A stretch of 64,000 nucleotides of DNA, from contig JADJIA010000002.1 of NCBI GenBank assembly GCA_016707285.1, positions 1-64,000 of the forward strand, written 5' to 3'. The DNA is from Ignavibacteriales bacterium. GTDB taxonomy: Bacteria > Bacteroidota > Ignavibacteria > Ignavibacteriales > Ignavibacteriaceae. Positions within the stretch are counted from its first letter, which is position 1. Each line of letters starts with the position of its first letter. Below are positions 1-9,723 of the stretch, one piece after another. Both the position numbers and the translations under genes were made by a program. The notes beneath the pieces were generated by a model. The model worked only from the letters and a program-made list of their open reading frames with translations. It searched no databases and was not told where the DNA came from.

Positions 1-1653
1 AAAATTATAGAAGAAATGGGGAATTTTACTCCACTCAATTTCGATATAATCATCTACGAGAGTAACACCTTTGTCGTGTCCATAATAAAGACGGGTTAGT
101 TCAAGATACTTTTGGTTCAACCAATCAGCAGTTAGAGTTTTTCCTTCTTCAACTTTTTGATGCATTGCAAGTTCAAACTCAGCAAAAAGTGCCTGACGAT
201 AAATCGTTTGTCTTGCTCTCTCGAGGAACTGATCGATGATGAAGAGTTTTAGATTGTCATCTGTCTCATTCTTCAGAAGATAATCCATCAAGAGATTTTC
301 ATTAAAGGTTGAGGCAATCTCAGCAAGGAAAGTTGTATAGTTGGAGTTGGAATATGGTTGATTCCTGTTTGTAAGATAGGAATGCATTGCATGCCCCAGC
401 TCATGAGCGAGTGTGGAGACATTGCTGTATTCGCCATCATAGTTCATCTTAACATAAGGATGAATGTCGTAAATAGCATCAGAATATGCACCACTTTCTT
501 TATCCTTGTTTGGATAAACATCAATCCAACCGTTGTTGAAAGCTTGTTTAAGACCATCAGCATACTCTGAACCGAGCACCACGAGGGAGTTTTGAACAAG
601 TTTTTTTGCTTCGTCATAAGGATAAACTTTGTTTACACTTTTTACAGATGATGCCCAAAGATCTTCATATTTCAGGGTTTCAAGTCCGAGCATTTTCTGT
701 TTTAGTTTAAGATATTTGTGAAGTGAGGGGAGGTTTGCATTCACTTCTTTTATCAATTGATAATAAACAGTTGTGTCGATATTATCCTGGAAAAGTCTTG
801 ACTGAAGACAACTGTTGAACTTTCTTGCTTTCGCATTGAAGAGGTCCATTTTCATTCCGCCGTCGAACAGAGTTGCGAGTGTATTTTCGTATTGTTTATG
901 GTTTTTCCAATAACCTCTCACGGCAATTGCTCTGTCTTCGGGGCTTTTTGCTGTGCGGTATTTGTAGTAATTGGCATAATTTAGCTCAACCTTGCTACCG
1001 TCAGTAAGAGTTACCGTGGGTGCCGGGATATCCACATCATTAAGGATAGAAGCAGCTTCAGAGATATTTGAAGAATAAATTCCTGTCAGTGAGAGGAGTT
1101 GTTCCTCTGCTAAAGGAAGCATATGTTTTTTTGATCTCAAAAGTTGCTCAACTGTAAATTTGTATGGAGCAAGATTTGGTTCTTCAGAAAAATATCCCAT
1201 CAAGGTTTTTTCATCCATTTTGAGCAGATCATCGTTCATGAAGTTGAGTTGCATCGAAGCATCCACATAAATCGACTGAATTTCACCTTTCATCTGATTG
1301 AAAGTGCTGTTAGACATTTCCATATCATATTGACGACGGGCATAGCTGTAGAGATGATAAAGTTTAAGTTCAAGTTTGTCAGAGGTCTTGAACATCGCGA
1401 GCATATTTTTAGCTGAAGAAGTCCACGATTTTGCCTGATCTTTTATTTTACCAAGAAGAGTGTTTACTTCGGCTTTATCGGCATTCCAAAGTTCATAATT
1501 GGAGTAGATGTCGGACAGGTTCCATTTAAATTCATTGGGCACCTGATCCCGGGGCGTTGACGAGTAGTCGGGGATCACAGCATCCTGAGCAGAAACTGTA
1601 AAGGCGAACGACCCGGCAAGAAGAGTTGAAATTAAAAAGCTTCTTAATTTCAT
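1..1653 (-). CDS. pepF: Oligoendopeptidase F-like M3 metallopeptidase, C-terminus cut by window edge
   Basis: This gene encodes a zinc metallopeptidase of the M3 (thimet/oligoendopeptidase F) family that cleaves short peptides. The reading frame starts at an ATG at 1653 and runs off the left edge after 551 codons without a stop, so it is partial. The N-terminus (MKLRSFLISTLLAGS...SAQD) is a signal peptide, so this copy is probably exported to the periplasm, unlike the usual cytoplasmic PepF. The zinc motif HELGH is at residues 417-421 (bases 391-405), with the downstream 'FLAEIASTFNE' segment that supplies the third zinc ligand in the family. Gene direction is away from the kinase at 2.1 kb. 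I am confident of the family; the exact substrate is unknown. Confidence 0.9.
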   Translation of the reverse strand, partial: MKLRSFLISTLLAGSFAFTVSAQDAVIPDYSSTPRDQVPNEFKWNLSDIYSNYELWNADKAEVNTLLGKIKDQAKSWTSSAKNMLAMFKTSDKLELKLYHLYSYARRQYDMEMSNSTFNQMKGEIQSIYVDASMQLNFMNDDLLKMDEKTLMGYFSEEPNLAPYKFTVEQLLRSKKHMLPLAEEQLLSLTGIYSSNISEAASILNDVDIPAPTVTLTDGSKVELNYANYYKYRTAKSPEDRAIAVRGYWKNHKQYENTLATLFDGGMKMDLFNAKARKFNSCLQSRLFQDNIDTTVYYQLIKEVNANLPSLHKYLKLKQKMLGLETLKYEDLWASSVKSVNKVYPYDEAKKLVQNSLVVLGSEYADGLKQAFNNGWIDVYPNKDKESGAYSDAIYDIHPYVKMNYDGEYSNVSTLAHELGHAMHSYLTNRNQPYSNSNYTTFLAEIASTFNENLLMDYLLKNETDDNLKLFIIDQFLERARQTIYRQALFAEFELAMHQKVEEGKTLTADWLNQKYLELTRLYYGHDKGVTLVDDYIEIEWSKIPHFFYNF

Positions 1654-1687
1654 ATTGGTTTTCTCCGCGTGTATTGTTGTTTAAAAA

Positions 1688-1704
1688 GTGACAATTACCG
1701 TCAC
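1688..1704. promoter_or_regulatory. Palindrome GTGAC-N7-GTCAC upstream of the M3 peptidase
   Basis: A perfect 5-bp inverted repeat with a 7-base spacer lies 35 bp before the start codon of the peptidase gene. It could be an operator for a dimeric regulator; the spacing is one base off the classical CRP/FNR layout. Function is inferred only from position and symmetry. The rest of the gap from 1705 to about 2096 is AT-rich and holds nothing else I can support. Confidence 0.3.
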
Positions 1705-2096
1705 AAAATGGTCAAATTAAACTCTCAGGGTTCCATTTTACCCGTTTTTTGAGAGTTGGCTCTTTTTATAATAAAATTTATAAACAAGCATTTAAAATAG
1801 TATTTAAATTTCAAAAATTATGGAGTTGTCCAAAGGATATCACTTCAACGGTTAAAATAAATGATGGGGGATTGATGGTTTGTTTCCTAATTAACTTTTT
1901 AGCAAAAATCAATCGTATTTGCGTCCGGTATTCGAAACGGGTGCCGGGCTTTTTTATGATTAAACTGTGTTTTTGTTTTTAAAATAACTAATTTTGAAGC
2001 AGAGAAAAGTAAAACTGACTGAATGCCTGTTTGCCTCGGATTCAGACAGGTTGAGTGCACAATTTTTATTTAAATAGTTCAGATTATTTAGCCAAA

Positions 2097-4670
2097 ATGA
2101 AAAGATTTTTACTTAAAATCAAAGAGAATATGCTGCTTGCACTGCTTTTTTGCGGCATGAGTTTTTTGCTTGTTGTTGGCGGGGTTGTGTATTATAAATA
2201 TGAGGCTGAAAAAATAAAAAAATCCCGATATAAGGAGATTCACTCGCTTGCCAAACTTAAGTCGGATTTGCTCTCCGGAGAGTTGAGGGAGAGGCAAAGT
2301 GACATTCTTGTGATCTCCGAAAGTCCAATATATCAAGATGCAGTTCAAAGGTGGCTTGAGAACAGGAAAGATGAAAACTTAAAGAAAAAACTGACAGAGA
2401 GGCTCGCGGTTGTAAAGAAAAGGTATAACTACAGCGAGATAATGTTGGTTGATTCATTGGGTAATGTTTACCTGACCACCGGAGATCATCAGGAGTTTGA
2501 CCAATTTTTTAAAGCCAGGCTACGGGAATCATCATATTCAGGGTCTCCTCTCCATACGGGGATTTACCGTTGTCAATTAGACCATGAAATCCATTTTGAT
2601 TTCATCTCACAATTAAAAAATGAGCAGGAAAAAAGCGACAATGTTTTTCTCGTTTTCAGAACAAATCCTGAAGTTCAGCTCTTTCCCGTTTTGATGAAGT
2701 GGCCCGGTGTCAGCCGATCCGGCGAGACGATAATAATTTCGCGTAAAGGGGATTCACTCGTTTATCTGAGTGAATTAAGATTCAAACAAGGCGCAGCGCT
2801 GAATTTGCGAGTGAGTTTGGATTCTGACAGTGCCCCTTCATTAAGCAAAGATATAAACTCTGAAGGGATGTCTATTGGAATTGACTACAGAGGAAAAGAA
2901 GTATTATCCGATATCAGCCGGGTTCCGGGGACGGATTGGTTCCTCGTCAGTAAGATCGATACAGAGGAAATATTCGACGACTTGAATTTTAAGATGGTTG
3001 TTTTTGCGATAGTTGGGTTACTTGGAAATATTGTGCTGTTTATGGGATTTGCCATGATCTATAGTTTGAACTCCAAAACACACTACCGCAGGCTGTATGA
3101 GCAGGAGAAGTACCAAAAACAAAAACTTACAGACTCGGAAGAAAAGTTTTCGAAGGCATTTTACTCGTCGCCCGATGCTATACTAATTACAGACATGGCT
3201 TCGGGACTGATAGTTGATTTTAATCAGGGATTATTGGATTTGACCGGTTACACAAGCGAAGAGATTTCAGGGGGGAGCAGTATTTCTCTAAAAATCTGGA
3301 AATCCACTGAATACAGAGATATGGTAGTTGCCCGCGTTTTGGAAGCCGGTGAACTAAGTAATCTTCAGATTGAATATCTTTATAAGGATGGTACAACACG
3401 ATACGGGCTGTTTTCAGCCAAGCAGATGGAATTCGCCGGGCAGAAGTGCCTCTTGAGTGTTGTTAAGGACATCACAGATCGGGTTGAAATGGAGATTGAA
3501 CTCAGGGATGCCAAAGAGAAAGCAGAGGAATTAAACAGGGCGAAGGCAAGTTTTTTTGCGAATATGAGTCACGAACTGAGAACACCTCTCCATGGGGTTC
3601 TTGGTTTTTCTGAAATTCTGATTGAAGATATCACAGACACCGAGACACTTGAAGTGGTTCATTCAATCCACCGATCAGCATTAAGACTTTTAAACACCTT
3701 AAATCTTATTCTCGACCTTGCCCGACTTGAAGCCAACAAAGAGGAAGTTGTTGCAGTTAATATGCATCTCTACAAAGCCGTAAAAGACGATTTTGAAACA
3801 TTTGAGGCGTTTGCTAAAAGTAAGGGGTTATATCTGGAACTTTTTACGGATGATCCCGAAATCTGCGCAATGGTTGATCCGAGATTTCTCGGCAGTATCG
3901 TAAACAATCTGATAAATAATGCCATAAAATTTACCCGGTTTGGCGGAATAAGGGTGGAGACAGGCAGCATTGAAGAGGATGGAGTCAGGTGGTCTTATTT
4001 GCGTGTTACAGATACAGGAATTGGCATTTCAGAAAAGGCAATTACATTGATCTTTGATGAGTTCAGGCAGGCAAGTGAAGGTTTTGGGAGATCTTTTGAG
4101 GGAACAGGGTTGGGTCTATCGATTGTTAAGAGGTATGTAACTCTTCTTGGCGGGAAAATTATGGTGGACAGTAAACTTGGAAAAGGGACAACATTCACCG
4201 TTTTATTACCTTACTGTGAAAAAAAGATCGTTGAAAAAGAAATTTCTGACCAGACAGATGAATATAGTGAAGGGATTTTACCGGCAGCAAGCGACAAAAA
4301 ACGGAAACTGCTTCTTGTTGAGGATGACGACGCTTCAGCCTGGTTCATAACCAAGGTTCTTGAAAAGTATTATGAGATTGAGAGTGTTCGCACCGGTGAG
4401 GAGGGGCTTGAACTGATTTCATCAAAATGTTACGATGCATTTTTACTCGATATAAATCTCGGGAAGGGAATCACAGGAGTGGATGTGGCTCAGAAAATTA
4501 GTGAAAATCAAGACTTTATTAATATTCCGGTTGTAGCAATAACTGCCTTTGGCAGTTCGGAACAAGAAGAATTATTGCTGAAAAGTGGTTTCAGTCACTA
4601 TATATCCAAGCCCTTTTCTAAAAAAGAGTTGTTAACTTTTGTTAACGAATTGTTTGAAGAAACAGTGTAA
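2097..4670 (+). CDS. Hybrid sensor histidine kinase (periplasmic sensor, PAS, HisKA, HATPase, receiver)
   Basis: This is a membrane-bound hybrid histidine kinase of about 857 residues. Numbered from the ATG at 2097, it has a transmembrane helix near residues 12-34, a large periplasmic sensor region of Cache type to about residue 298, a second helix (VVFAIVGLLGNIVLFMGFA) near 300-320, a PAS domain near 350-465, a HisKA domain with phospho-acceptor H492 in 'NMSHELRTP', an HATPase with N-box 'NNLINNAIKF', 'DTGIGIS' and 'GTGLGLS', and a C-terminal receiver whose phospho-acceptor is D785 in 'LLDINLG'. A GTG at 2055 would add 14 residues; I prefer the ATG because the added segment is polar and precedes the charged start of the helix. 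The ligand and the partner regulator are unknown; no partner lies next to it. Confidence 0.88.
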   Translation: MKRFLLKIKENMLLALLFCGMSFLLVVGGVVYYKYEAEKIKKSRYKEIHSLAKLKSDLLSGELRERQSDILVISESPIYQDAVQRWLENRKDENLKKKLTERLAVVKKRYNYSEIMLVDSLGNVYLTTGDHQEFDQFFKARLRESSYSGSPLHTGIYRCQLDHEIHFDFISQLKNEQEKSDNVFLVFRTNPEVQLFPVLMKWPGVSRSGETIIISRKGDSLVYLSELRFKQGAALNLRVSLDSDSAPSLSKDINSEGMSIGIDYRGKEVLSDISRVPGTDWFLVSKIDTEEIFDDLNFKMVVFAIVGLLGNIVLFMGFAMIYSLNSKTHYRRLYEQEKYQKQKLTDSEEKFSKAFYSSPDAILITDMASGLIVDFNQGLLDLTGYTSEEISGGSSISLKIWKSTEYRDMVVARVLEAGELSNLQIEYLYKDGTTRYGLFSAKQMEFAGQKCLLSVVKDITDRVEMEIELRDAKEKAEELNRAKASFFANMSHELRTPLHGVLGFSEILIEDITDTETLEVVHSIHRSALRLLNTLNLILDLARLEANKEEVVAVNMHLYKAVKDDFETFEAFAKSKGLYLELFTDDPEICAMVDPRFLGSIVNNLINNAIKFTRFGGIRVETGSIEEDGVRWSYLRVTDTGIGISEKAITLIFDEFRQASEGFGRSFEGTGLGLSIVKRYVTLLGGKIMVDSKLGKGTTFTVLLPYCEKKIVEKEISDQTDEYSEGILPAASDKKRKLLLVEDDDASAWFITKVLEKYYEIESVRTGEEGLELISSKCYDAFLLDINLGKGITGVDVAQKISENQDFINIPVVAITAFGSSEQEELLLKSGFSHYISKPFSKKELLTFVNELFEETV

Positions 4671-4679
4671 AAGGGAAAT

Positions 4680-5564
4680 TTAAGGAAGTCTTAAAGTAAA
4701 AGAACCCCCTTTTGAGATAGTAAGTTTATTTCCTCTAATCCATGGGTTAAGATACCTGATTGATTTTAGAGTTGTTCCATTTTGTTTCGCAAATCGTGTT
4801 AAGTCACTTATGGTTTCAGTTATCTGAACCTCACGATAATTTAATGGTTTCCAATAGTCGTTTTCTGTAAGCATGTATCCATATTTTGCCGGATCTTCAA
4901 ATATGAGTTTCATTGCGGCGATTCTGGGAACATATTTTGTTGTTTCGTCGGGGAGGAGAAGATCATAATAGTTTGATGAGAGTTGGGAGGAAATTCTGTT
5001 TTCCATGCCGCCCATTCCCATATTATATGATCCTGCTGCTGCTGCCCAGGTGCCAAATTTGTTTTTTGCAATTTTAAGATAACGGATCGCTGCGATAGCA
5101 GATTTTTCGGGGTCGTATCTTTCATCAATTTCGGAGTTTATGGTAAGTCCAAACTGTTTCCCGGTTGATTCGAGGAACTGCCAGAATCCCGCAGCTTTTG
5201 CTGAGGAGACAAGATTATCGAGACCACTTTCGACGAGTGGAAGGTATTTAAAATCGAGGGGCATACCTTCTTTTTGGAGCAGTTCGTCAAATTTTTTGAA
5301 CCATCTTCCTGATCTCTTAAAGTACCTGAACATGAGATGTTCCTGTCTTGAGAGGAGGATAAGTTCGTTTTCTATTCTCTCGCGAACTTCAGGGTCTTCA
5401 AGCGGGACTCTTTCACCAAAAACGGTGAGTTCAGCCGGTAATGCGGGATTGTAAACAAATGGTTTTGGTGTATCAACTATTTTTGAGCTCATCAGGAACA
5501 AAGCAGCAATAAGAGGGATAAAATAGATGAGGTGTTTTTTTATTCTCGAAAAGAGATGTGGCAT
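4680..5564 (-). CDS. Membrane-anchored lytic murein transglycosylase (SLT domain, LysM-like tail)
   Basis: This enzyme probably cleaves peptidoglycan glycan strands to 1,6-anhydro-muropeptides, like MltD. From the ATG at 5564 the protein has an N-terminal hydrophobic anchor (LIYFIPLIAALFLM), an SLT domain with catalytic Glu112 in 'PLVESGLDN', the family motif 'AAGFWQF', and 'AGSYNMGMGGMENR' further on. The last 50 residues (TETISDLTRFAKQNG...IRYLNPWI) look like a LysM module for glycan binding. An upstream in-frame TTG at 5591 would add nine residues and leave only 20 bp to the divergent rpiA gene. The gene is convergent with the histidine kinase, with 9 bp between their ends. Confidence 0.87.
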   Translation of the reverse strand: MPHLFSRIKKHLIYFIPLIAALFLMSSKIVDTPKPFVYNPALPAELTVFGERVPLEDPEVRERIENELILLSRQEHLMFRYFKRSGRWFKKFDELLQKEGMPLDFKYLPLVESGLDNLVSSAKAAGFWQFLESTGKQFGLTINSEIDERYDPEKSAIAAIRYLKIAKNKFGTWAAAAGSYNMGMGGMENRISSQLSSNYYDLLLPDETTKYVPRIAAMKLIFEDPAKYGYMLTENDYWKPLNYREVQITETISDLTRFAKQNGTTLKSIRYLNPWIRGNKLTISKGGSFTLRLP

Positions 5565-5611
5565 TAATAAATCACTATTTTTTTGAATCAATGTTTAAAT
5601 TTAGTTAAAGT

Positions 5612-6355
5612 ATGGAAAAGTTCAATGCAGAAATGTTAAAGAGGCTTGCGGCGCTTGCTTCTTTAAAGTATGTTAAGAGTGGTCAATCGATTGGTCTTGG
5701 AACCGGTTCTACCGTGAAGTATGTTCTCGAGGAGTTGGGGGAGAGGCTGAAGAGTGGCACTTTGTCCGGAATAAGAGGTATAGCCACTTCGGGAAAGACA
5801 GAGGAGATTGCAAGAGAGATTGGAATTCCTCTTGTTTCTTTTGATGATGTGTCTTCGCTTGATGTTTATATTGACGGTGCCGATGAGGTTGATGATAATT
5901 TGGATATGATTAAGGGTGGAGGTGCGGCACTTATCCGTGAGAAGGTTGTTGCCCAAAATTCGAAGTTTCGGGTGATTGTTGTGGATTCTTCGAAACTTTC
6001 ACAAAAAATCGGTGAAAGATGGCCCGTTCCAATCGAAGTATTTCCGATGGCTGCAGGAGCTGAAATGGAGTTTTTAAAGACGCTTGATGCTGTGGTTCAG
6101 TTAAGGACAGGCAGCGATGGCGGAGTTTTGCTGACGGATAATGGCAATTATATACTGGATGCAAATTTTGGCGAACTTGGTGATCCCAAAAGGCTGTCTG
6201 TGGTGTTGGATGCCAGAGCCGGGATTGCAGGTCATGGAATATTCCATGGATTGGCAGATGTTTTAATTGTGGGTTCGGTTGTTGGGGTAACCGAGATTAA
6301 AAAAGGAGAAAAACCCAAGTTTGAGAGTTTACGGAACGCAACCCGGTTTATGTGA
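5612..6355 (+). CDS. rpiA: Ribose-5-phosphate isomerase A
   Basis: RpiA interconverts ribose 5-phosphate and ribulose 5-phosphate in the non-oxidative pentose phosphate pathway in the cytoplasm. The 247-residue length fits the family. The conserved phosphate-binding segment 'GLGTGSTVKYVL', the catalytic 'DVYIDGADEVD' and the 'KGGGAALIREK' motif are all present. The gene is divergent from the lytic transglycosylase and its last 8 bases overlap the end of the convergent cheB-like gene, so the two transcripts are antisense to each other at the 3' ends. Confidence 0.96.
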   Translation: MEKFNAEMLKRLAALASLKYVKSGQSIGLGTGSTVKYVLEELGERLKSGTLSGIRGIATSGKTEEIAREIGIPLVSFDDVSSLDVYIDGADEVDDNLDMIKGGGAALIREKVVAQNSKFRVIVVDSSKLSQKIGERWPVPIEVFPMAAGAEMEFLKTLDAVVQLRTGSDGGVLLTDNGNYILDANFGELGDPKRLSVVLDARAGIAGHGIFHGLADVLIVGSVVGVTEIKKGEKPKFESLRNATRFM

Positions 6356-7349
6356 TCTGGCTTACTTCGTTTAGTCTGATTTTTATTTGTTGATTCATAT
6401 CTTTTATTTTATAACTTTTTATACCCATTTGGGTGTCAAGAACCGATAGAGGCATCGATGGAACGACTGCTTCGTCGGGGTCTTGTGCTATTACCATCCC
6501 ACCGGCGGCTTTTATTTTAACCGCACCGATTACTCCATCACATCCCATTCCTGTAAGCACAACACCTATTGCTTTTATCCCAAATGCTGATGCAAGAGTT
6601 GAAAAGAGCGGATCGGCAGAAGGTTTTACGAAGTTCTCGGGCGGGGTGTCGTCAAGTCTTATGTGCATGTTTCCGGCATCAACTGTCATGTGATTGTCGC
6701 CCGGGGCGAGATATATCTTACCGGGAGTCACAGATTCGAGATTAGCGGGGAGTATTATCTCTTTTTGGGAAAGGATTGAGAGGCTTTTTGCAAATGTTTC
6801 TATCATCCATGCCGGTCCGTGCTGAACGACAAAACAGGTTGTTTTGTTGTCGAGAGTAATATTTTTAAAGAATTCAACGAGTGCTGCAGGTCCTCCTGTG
6901 CTTGCAACAACACCGATGGCGGAGTATGCAACGGGTGTTCTGAGTACATCAATTTGCGGCATTTTAACTGAAACAAGCCCTGTCCCCTGTCTTTTGAAGC
7001 CGTCACTTACAGTTCTTCTGATTATGTTTGGTATGAGTGGTTTGGGGAGGTAGATGTCTGCACCACACATGATGGCTCTCTCTTTGGCACCTTCGAGTGT
7101 GAGAGAGGTAATGAGAATAATTACAGGGTTACCGAGACGACGCAGCCTCACAGTTGAGGTAAGCAGGAGTCCATCCATAATGGGCATCATCCAGTCAGTT
7201 ATTATCATGTCAAAGGGGGCGGCAGCGTGGAGATTAAGAGCTTCCTGACCGTTACTTGCTTCAGAGATCAGGTATCCCTCGTCGTGCAAAACGGTTTTGA
7301 GTATTAGAATATTTGAGGGGTCGTCGTCAACAACGAGAATTCTTTTCAT
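6348..7349 (-). CDS. cheB: Receiver-CheB fusion: protein-glutamate methylesterase/deamidase
   Basis: CheB removes methyl groups from glutamates of chemoreceptors. From the ATG at 7349 the protein has a receiver domain with phospho-acceptor D52 ('IITDWMMP') and acidic pocket 'VVDDDPSN', a linker, and a methylesterase domain with the catalytic triad S150 ('VASTGGP'), H177 ('VVQHGP') and D271 ('GMGCDG'). A GTG three codons upstream is possible. No cheR, cheA or chemoreceptor gene is in the window, so this copy is an orphan that may act with receptors elsewhere or on another substrate. It converges on rpiA with an 8-base overlap. Confidence 0.92.
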   Translation of the reverse strand: MKRILVVDDDPSNILILKTVLHDEGYLISEASNGQEALNLHAAAPFDMIITDWMMPIMDGLLLTSTVRLRRLGNPVIILITSLTLEGAKERAIMCGADIYLPKPLIPNIIRRTVSDGFKRQGTGLVSVKMPQIDVLRTPVAYSAIGVVASTGGPAALVEFFKNITLDNKTTCFVVQHGPAWMIETFAKSLSILSQKEIILPANLESVTPGKIYLAPGDNHMTVDAGNMHIRLDDTPPENFVKPSADPLFSTLASAFGIKAIGVVLTGMGCDGVIGAVKIKAAGGMVIAQDPDEAVVPSMPLSVLDTQMGIKSYKIKDMNQQIKIRLNEVSQIT

Positions 7350-7509
7350 GATTTTCACTATTATTCTTTAACAAAAATAAAGAAAAGTGGCGTTATTTGG
7401 TCAAATTATTTACACTTAATGTCAAAATGCCTGCGAAAAAATTTCTTAAATTGGGATATTAAACTCAATTTATTTTTAAAAGCATATAAATCGAACAAAG
7501 AACCCGCTG

Positions 7510-9723
7510 ATGAGCAGATTTTTACTGGTTTTCATTTCTCTCCCATTTCTCCTTTTTTCGCAGTCAACAGGAACACTCAGAGGTTTTATAACTGACTCAA
7601 CAAACGGTGGATCAGTAATTTCAGCTAATATTCTTCTGCTTGGCACAAAGCAGGGGGCAGCCTCTGATCTGCAGGGATACTATTTTATTCCCGGAATTAA
7701 AACAGGTAAACAGATTGTAAGAATCTCGAATATCGGATATGTAACGCGGGAAATTGAAGTGAGGGTAGTGAAAAATACGATAACCCAGTTGAATGTAGCT
7801 CTCGTTCCGGCTTCCATCACTCTTGATGAGGTTTCGATAACAGGGCAGCGCAGACCTGATATGAACGACCCCTCCATCAGCATTGAACAAATCCCGTTAC
7901 AACAGATTAAATCGGTTCCCGCAGGGATCGAGGCGGATATGCTTCGAGCACTAAAAGTCTCCCCCGGTGTCACTTCAACCGGCGACATTACTGCACGATA
8001 TTATGTAAGAGGTGGCGGGAGTGACCAAAATGCTGTGGTGATCAATGGAACTGTTCTTTATAACCCGTTCCATGCACTGGGCCTTTTTTCGGTGGTTGAT
8101 CCGGAAATGATCAAGATGCTCGAGTTTTATAAAGGGGGCTTCACCTCTGAATATGGTGGCAGGCTCTCTTCAATATTAAATGTGGTAACCCGTGACGGGA
8201 ACAAAAACAGATTCATGGGAACGGCAGCCGCCAGCACGATGTCGGGTAAAATGTCGTTTGAAGGTCCAATTCCCGGGGGGTCGTTCCTCTTTACGGGAAG
8301 AAAAAGTTACCGCCCGGAAGCGGTTCAAAAATTCCTGAACAACAGAAGTGCACCTTTCGAATTTTATGATATTTCGTTTAAACTCAACTACAGTAACCCA
8401 AATTTTTATGAAAATGGCTGGTTCACTGTTCATGGATTTTTTAGTGATGACAAAATTGAGAATAACAATCCGGCTAAAGAAGATTATTACTTCAGCAATG
8501 CGAATTACGGGCTGAACTGGTATCAAGTGTGGGCGTCACCTCTCTACTCTAACATGACATTCACCTACAGCACCTTCGAAGGTGAAGTGGTTCCAAATAA
8601 AACTTCATCCAAACCACGGAAAAATATAATTGCTGATTTTACCAGTAACTGGGATTTCACCTATATCTTCGATAGTCGTGATGAGATTTGGACAGGTTTC
8701 CACAATAAAATTCTGACTACAGAACTTTATCTGACTAATCTTTTTGGCAGCAAAACCGATATGAAACAGAGAGGTCTCGATATGATCGGTTATGTTAAAT
8801 ATAAACTTTTACGGTTTGAAACCTTTAAATTGGATGGAGGCATCAGGTTAAATCTTGTCTCTGCCTCCGAGAAAAAACCTTTTGTTCTTGAGCCCAGATT
8901 AAATATCACCTACAATCCAATTCCAATACTTGCTTTTAGATTGGGGATCGGGAGGTTCTCTCAAAATCTTACAACTTTGTCGAATGAAGAGGAATTAATC
9001 TCCATTTTTGAACCCTGGGTTGTGGTGCCCGACTATCTGAAACCGGCAGAAGCAACTCACTTCATTGGCGGGATTGATTATTACCTCACAGAGTTTCTTA
9101 AACTCTCCGTTGAAGGGTATTACAAGGATATCGACAATCTTGTTGACATTAATGAACTGAAATATACATCGCTTGACCCCGATTTTGTTCAGGCTGACGG
9201 CAGATCATACGGAGTTGATTTTGCATTCGATTTTTTCCTTCAAAGTGTTTTCTTTAAAGGGTCTTATTCGTTAAGTTATTCCTACAAAAAGAAAGATGGA
9301 GTTGAATATCATCCGAGATATGATACGAGACATGCTGTAAATCTCCAATTTGGATGGATTTTCTGGGACGGATGGCAGTTTAATGCAGTTTGGAGATTCT
9401 CTTCGGGTTTACCGTTTACAGGAATTGCCGGATATTACGACAAGTGGAACATTCCAGATCCCTGGGGTCAGTGGTATGCTCAAGGGCAATACGATCCATC
9501 GTTTTTGTATGGAGCAAGGAACGCACAGAGATTGCCGTCATACCACAGACTTGATATCAGCCTTTCGAAGAGTTTTAAAATCTTTTTTGCGAAGATCGAT
9601 CTCGATGTAAGCCTGCTAAATGTTTATGATCGAAAGAACATTTTTTATTTTGTAAGAGATACGGGTGAAAGGGTTGATATGCTCCCCTTTATTCCATCCG
9701 CAAGCGTGAGGATAGAAATATGA
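7510..9723 (+). CDS. TonB-dependent receptor with N-terminal carboxypeptidase-regulatory-like domain
   Basis: This 737-residue outer-membrane receptor has a signal peptide (MSRFLLVFISLPFLLFSQS), a beta-sandwich of the CarboxypepD_reg-like type at about residues 20-108 ('GTLRGFITDSTNGGSVISAN'), a plug domain ('YYVRGGGSDQNAVVINGTVLYNP') and a 22-strand-type barrel to the end. Such receptors take up a large ligand with TonB energy. The next gene starts inside its stop codon (ATGA overlap at 9720-9723), so the two are translationally coupled and the lipoprotein is probably an accessory of this receptor. The ligand cannot be read from the sequence. No SusD homologue is present. Confidence 0.88.
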   Translation: MSRFLLVFISLPFLLFSQSTGTLRGFITDSTNGGSVISANILLLGTKQGAASDLQGYYFIPGIKTGKQIVRISNIGYVTREIEVRVVKNTITQLNVALVPASITLDEVSITGQRRPDMNDPSISIEQIPLQQIKSVPAGIEADMLRALKVSPGVTSTGDITARYYVRGGGSDQNAVVINGTVLYNPFHALGLFSVVDPEMIKMLEFYKGGFTSEYGGRLSSILNVVTRDGNKNRFMGTAAASTMSGKMSFEGPIPGGSFLFTGRKSYRPEAVQKFLNNRSAPFEFYDISFKLNYSNPNFYENGWFTVHGFFSDDKIENNNPAKEDYYFSNANYGLNWYQVWASPLYSNMTFTYSTFEGEVVPNKTSSKPRKNIIADFTSNWDFTYIFDSRDEIWTGFHNKILTTELYLTNLFGSKTDMKQRGLDMIGYVKYKLLRFETFKLDGGIRLNLVSASEKKPFVLEPRLNITYNPIPILAFRLGIGRFSQNLTTLSNEEELISIFEPWVVVPDYLKPAEATHFIGGIDYYLTEFLKLSVEGYYKDIDNLVDINELKYTSLDPDFVQADGRSYGVDFAFDFFLQSVFFKGSYSLSYSYKKKDGVEYHPRYDTRHAVNLQFGWIFWDGWQFNAVWRFSSGLPFTGIAGYYDKWNIPDPWGQWYAQGQYDPSFLYGARNAQRLPSYHRLDISLSKSFKIFFAKIDLDVSLLNVYDRKNIFYFVRDTGERVDMLPFIPSASVRIEI

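Noticed and set aside
1749..1982. 77-codon open frame between the peptidase and the kinase
   Set aside because: No ribosome-binding site, no recognisable composition, and AT-rich intergenic context; likely chance.
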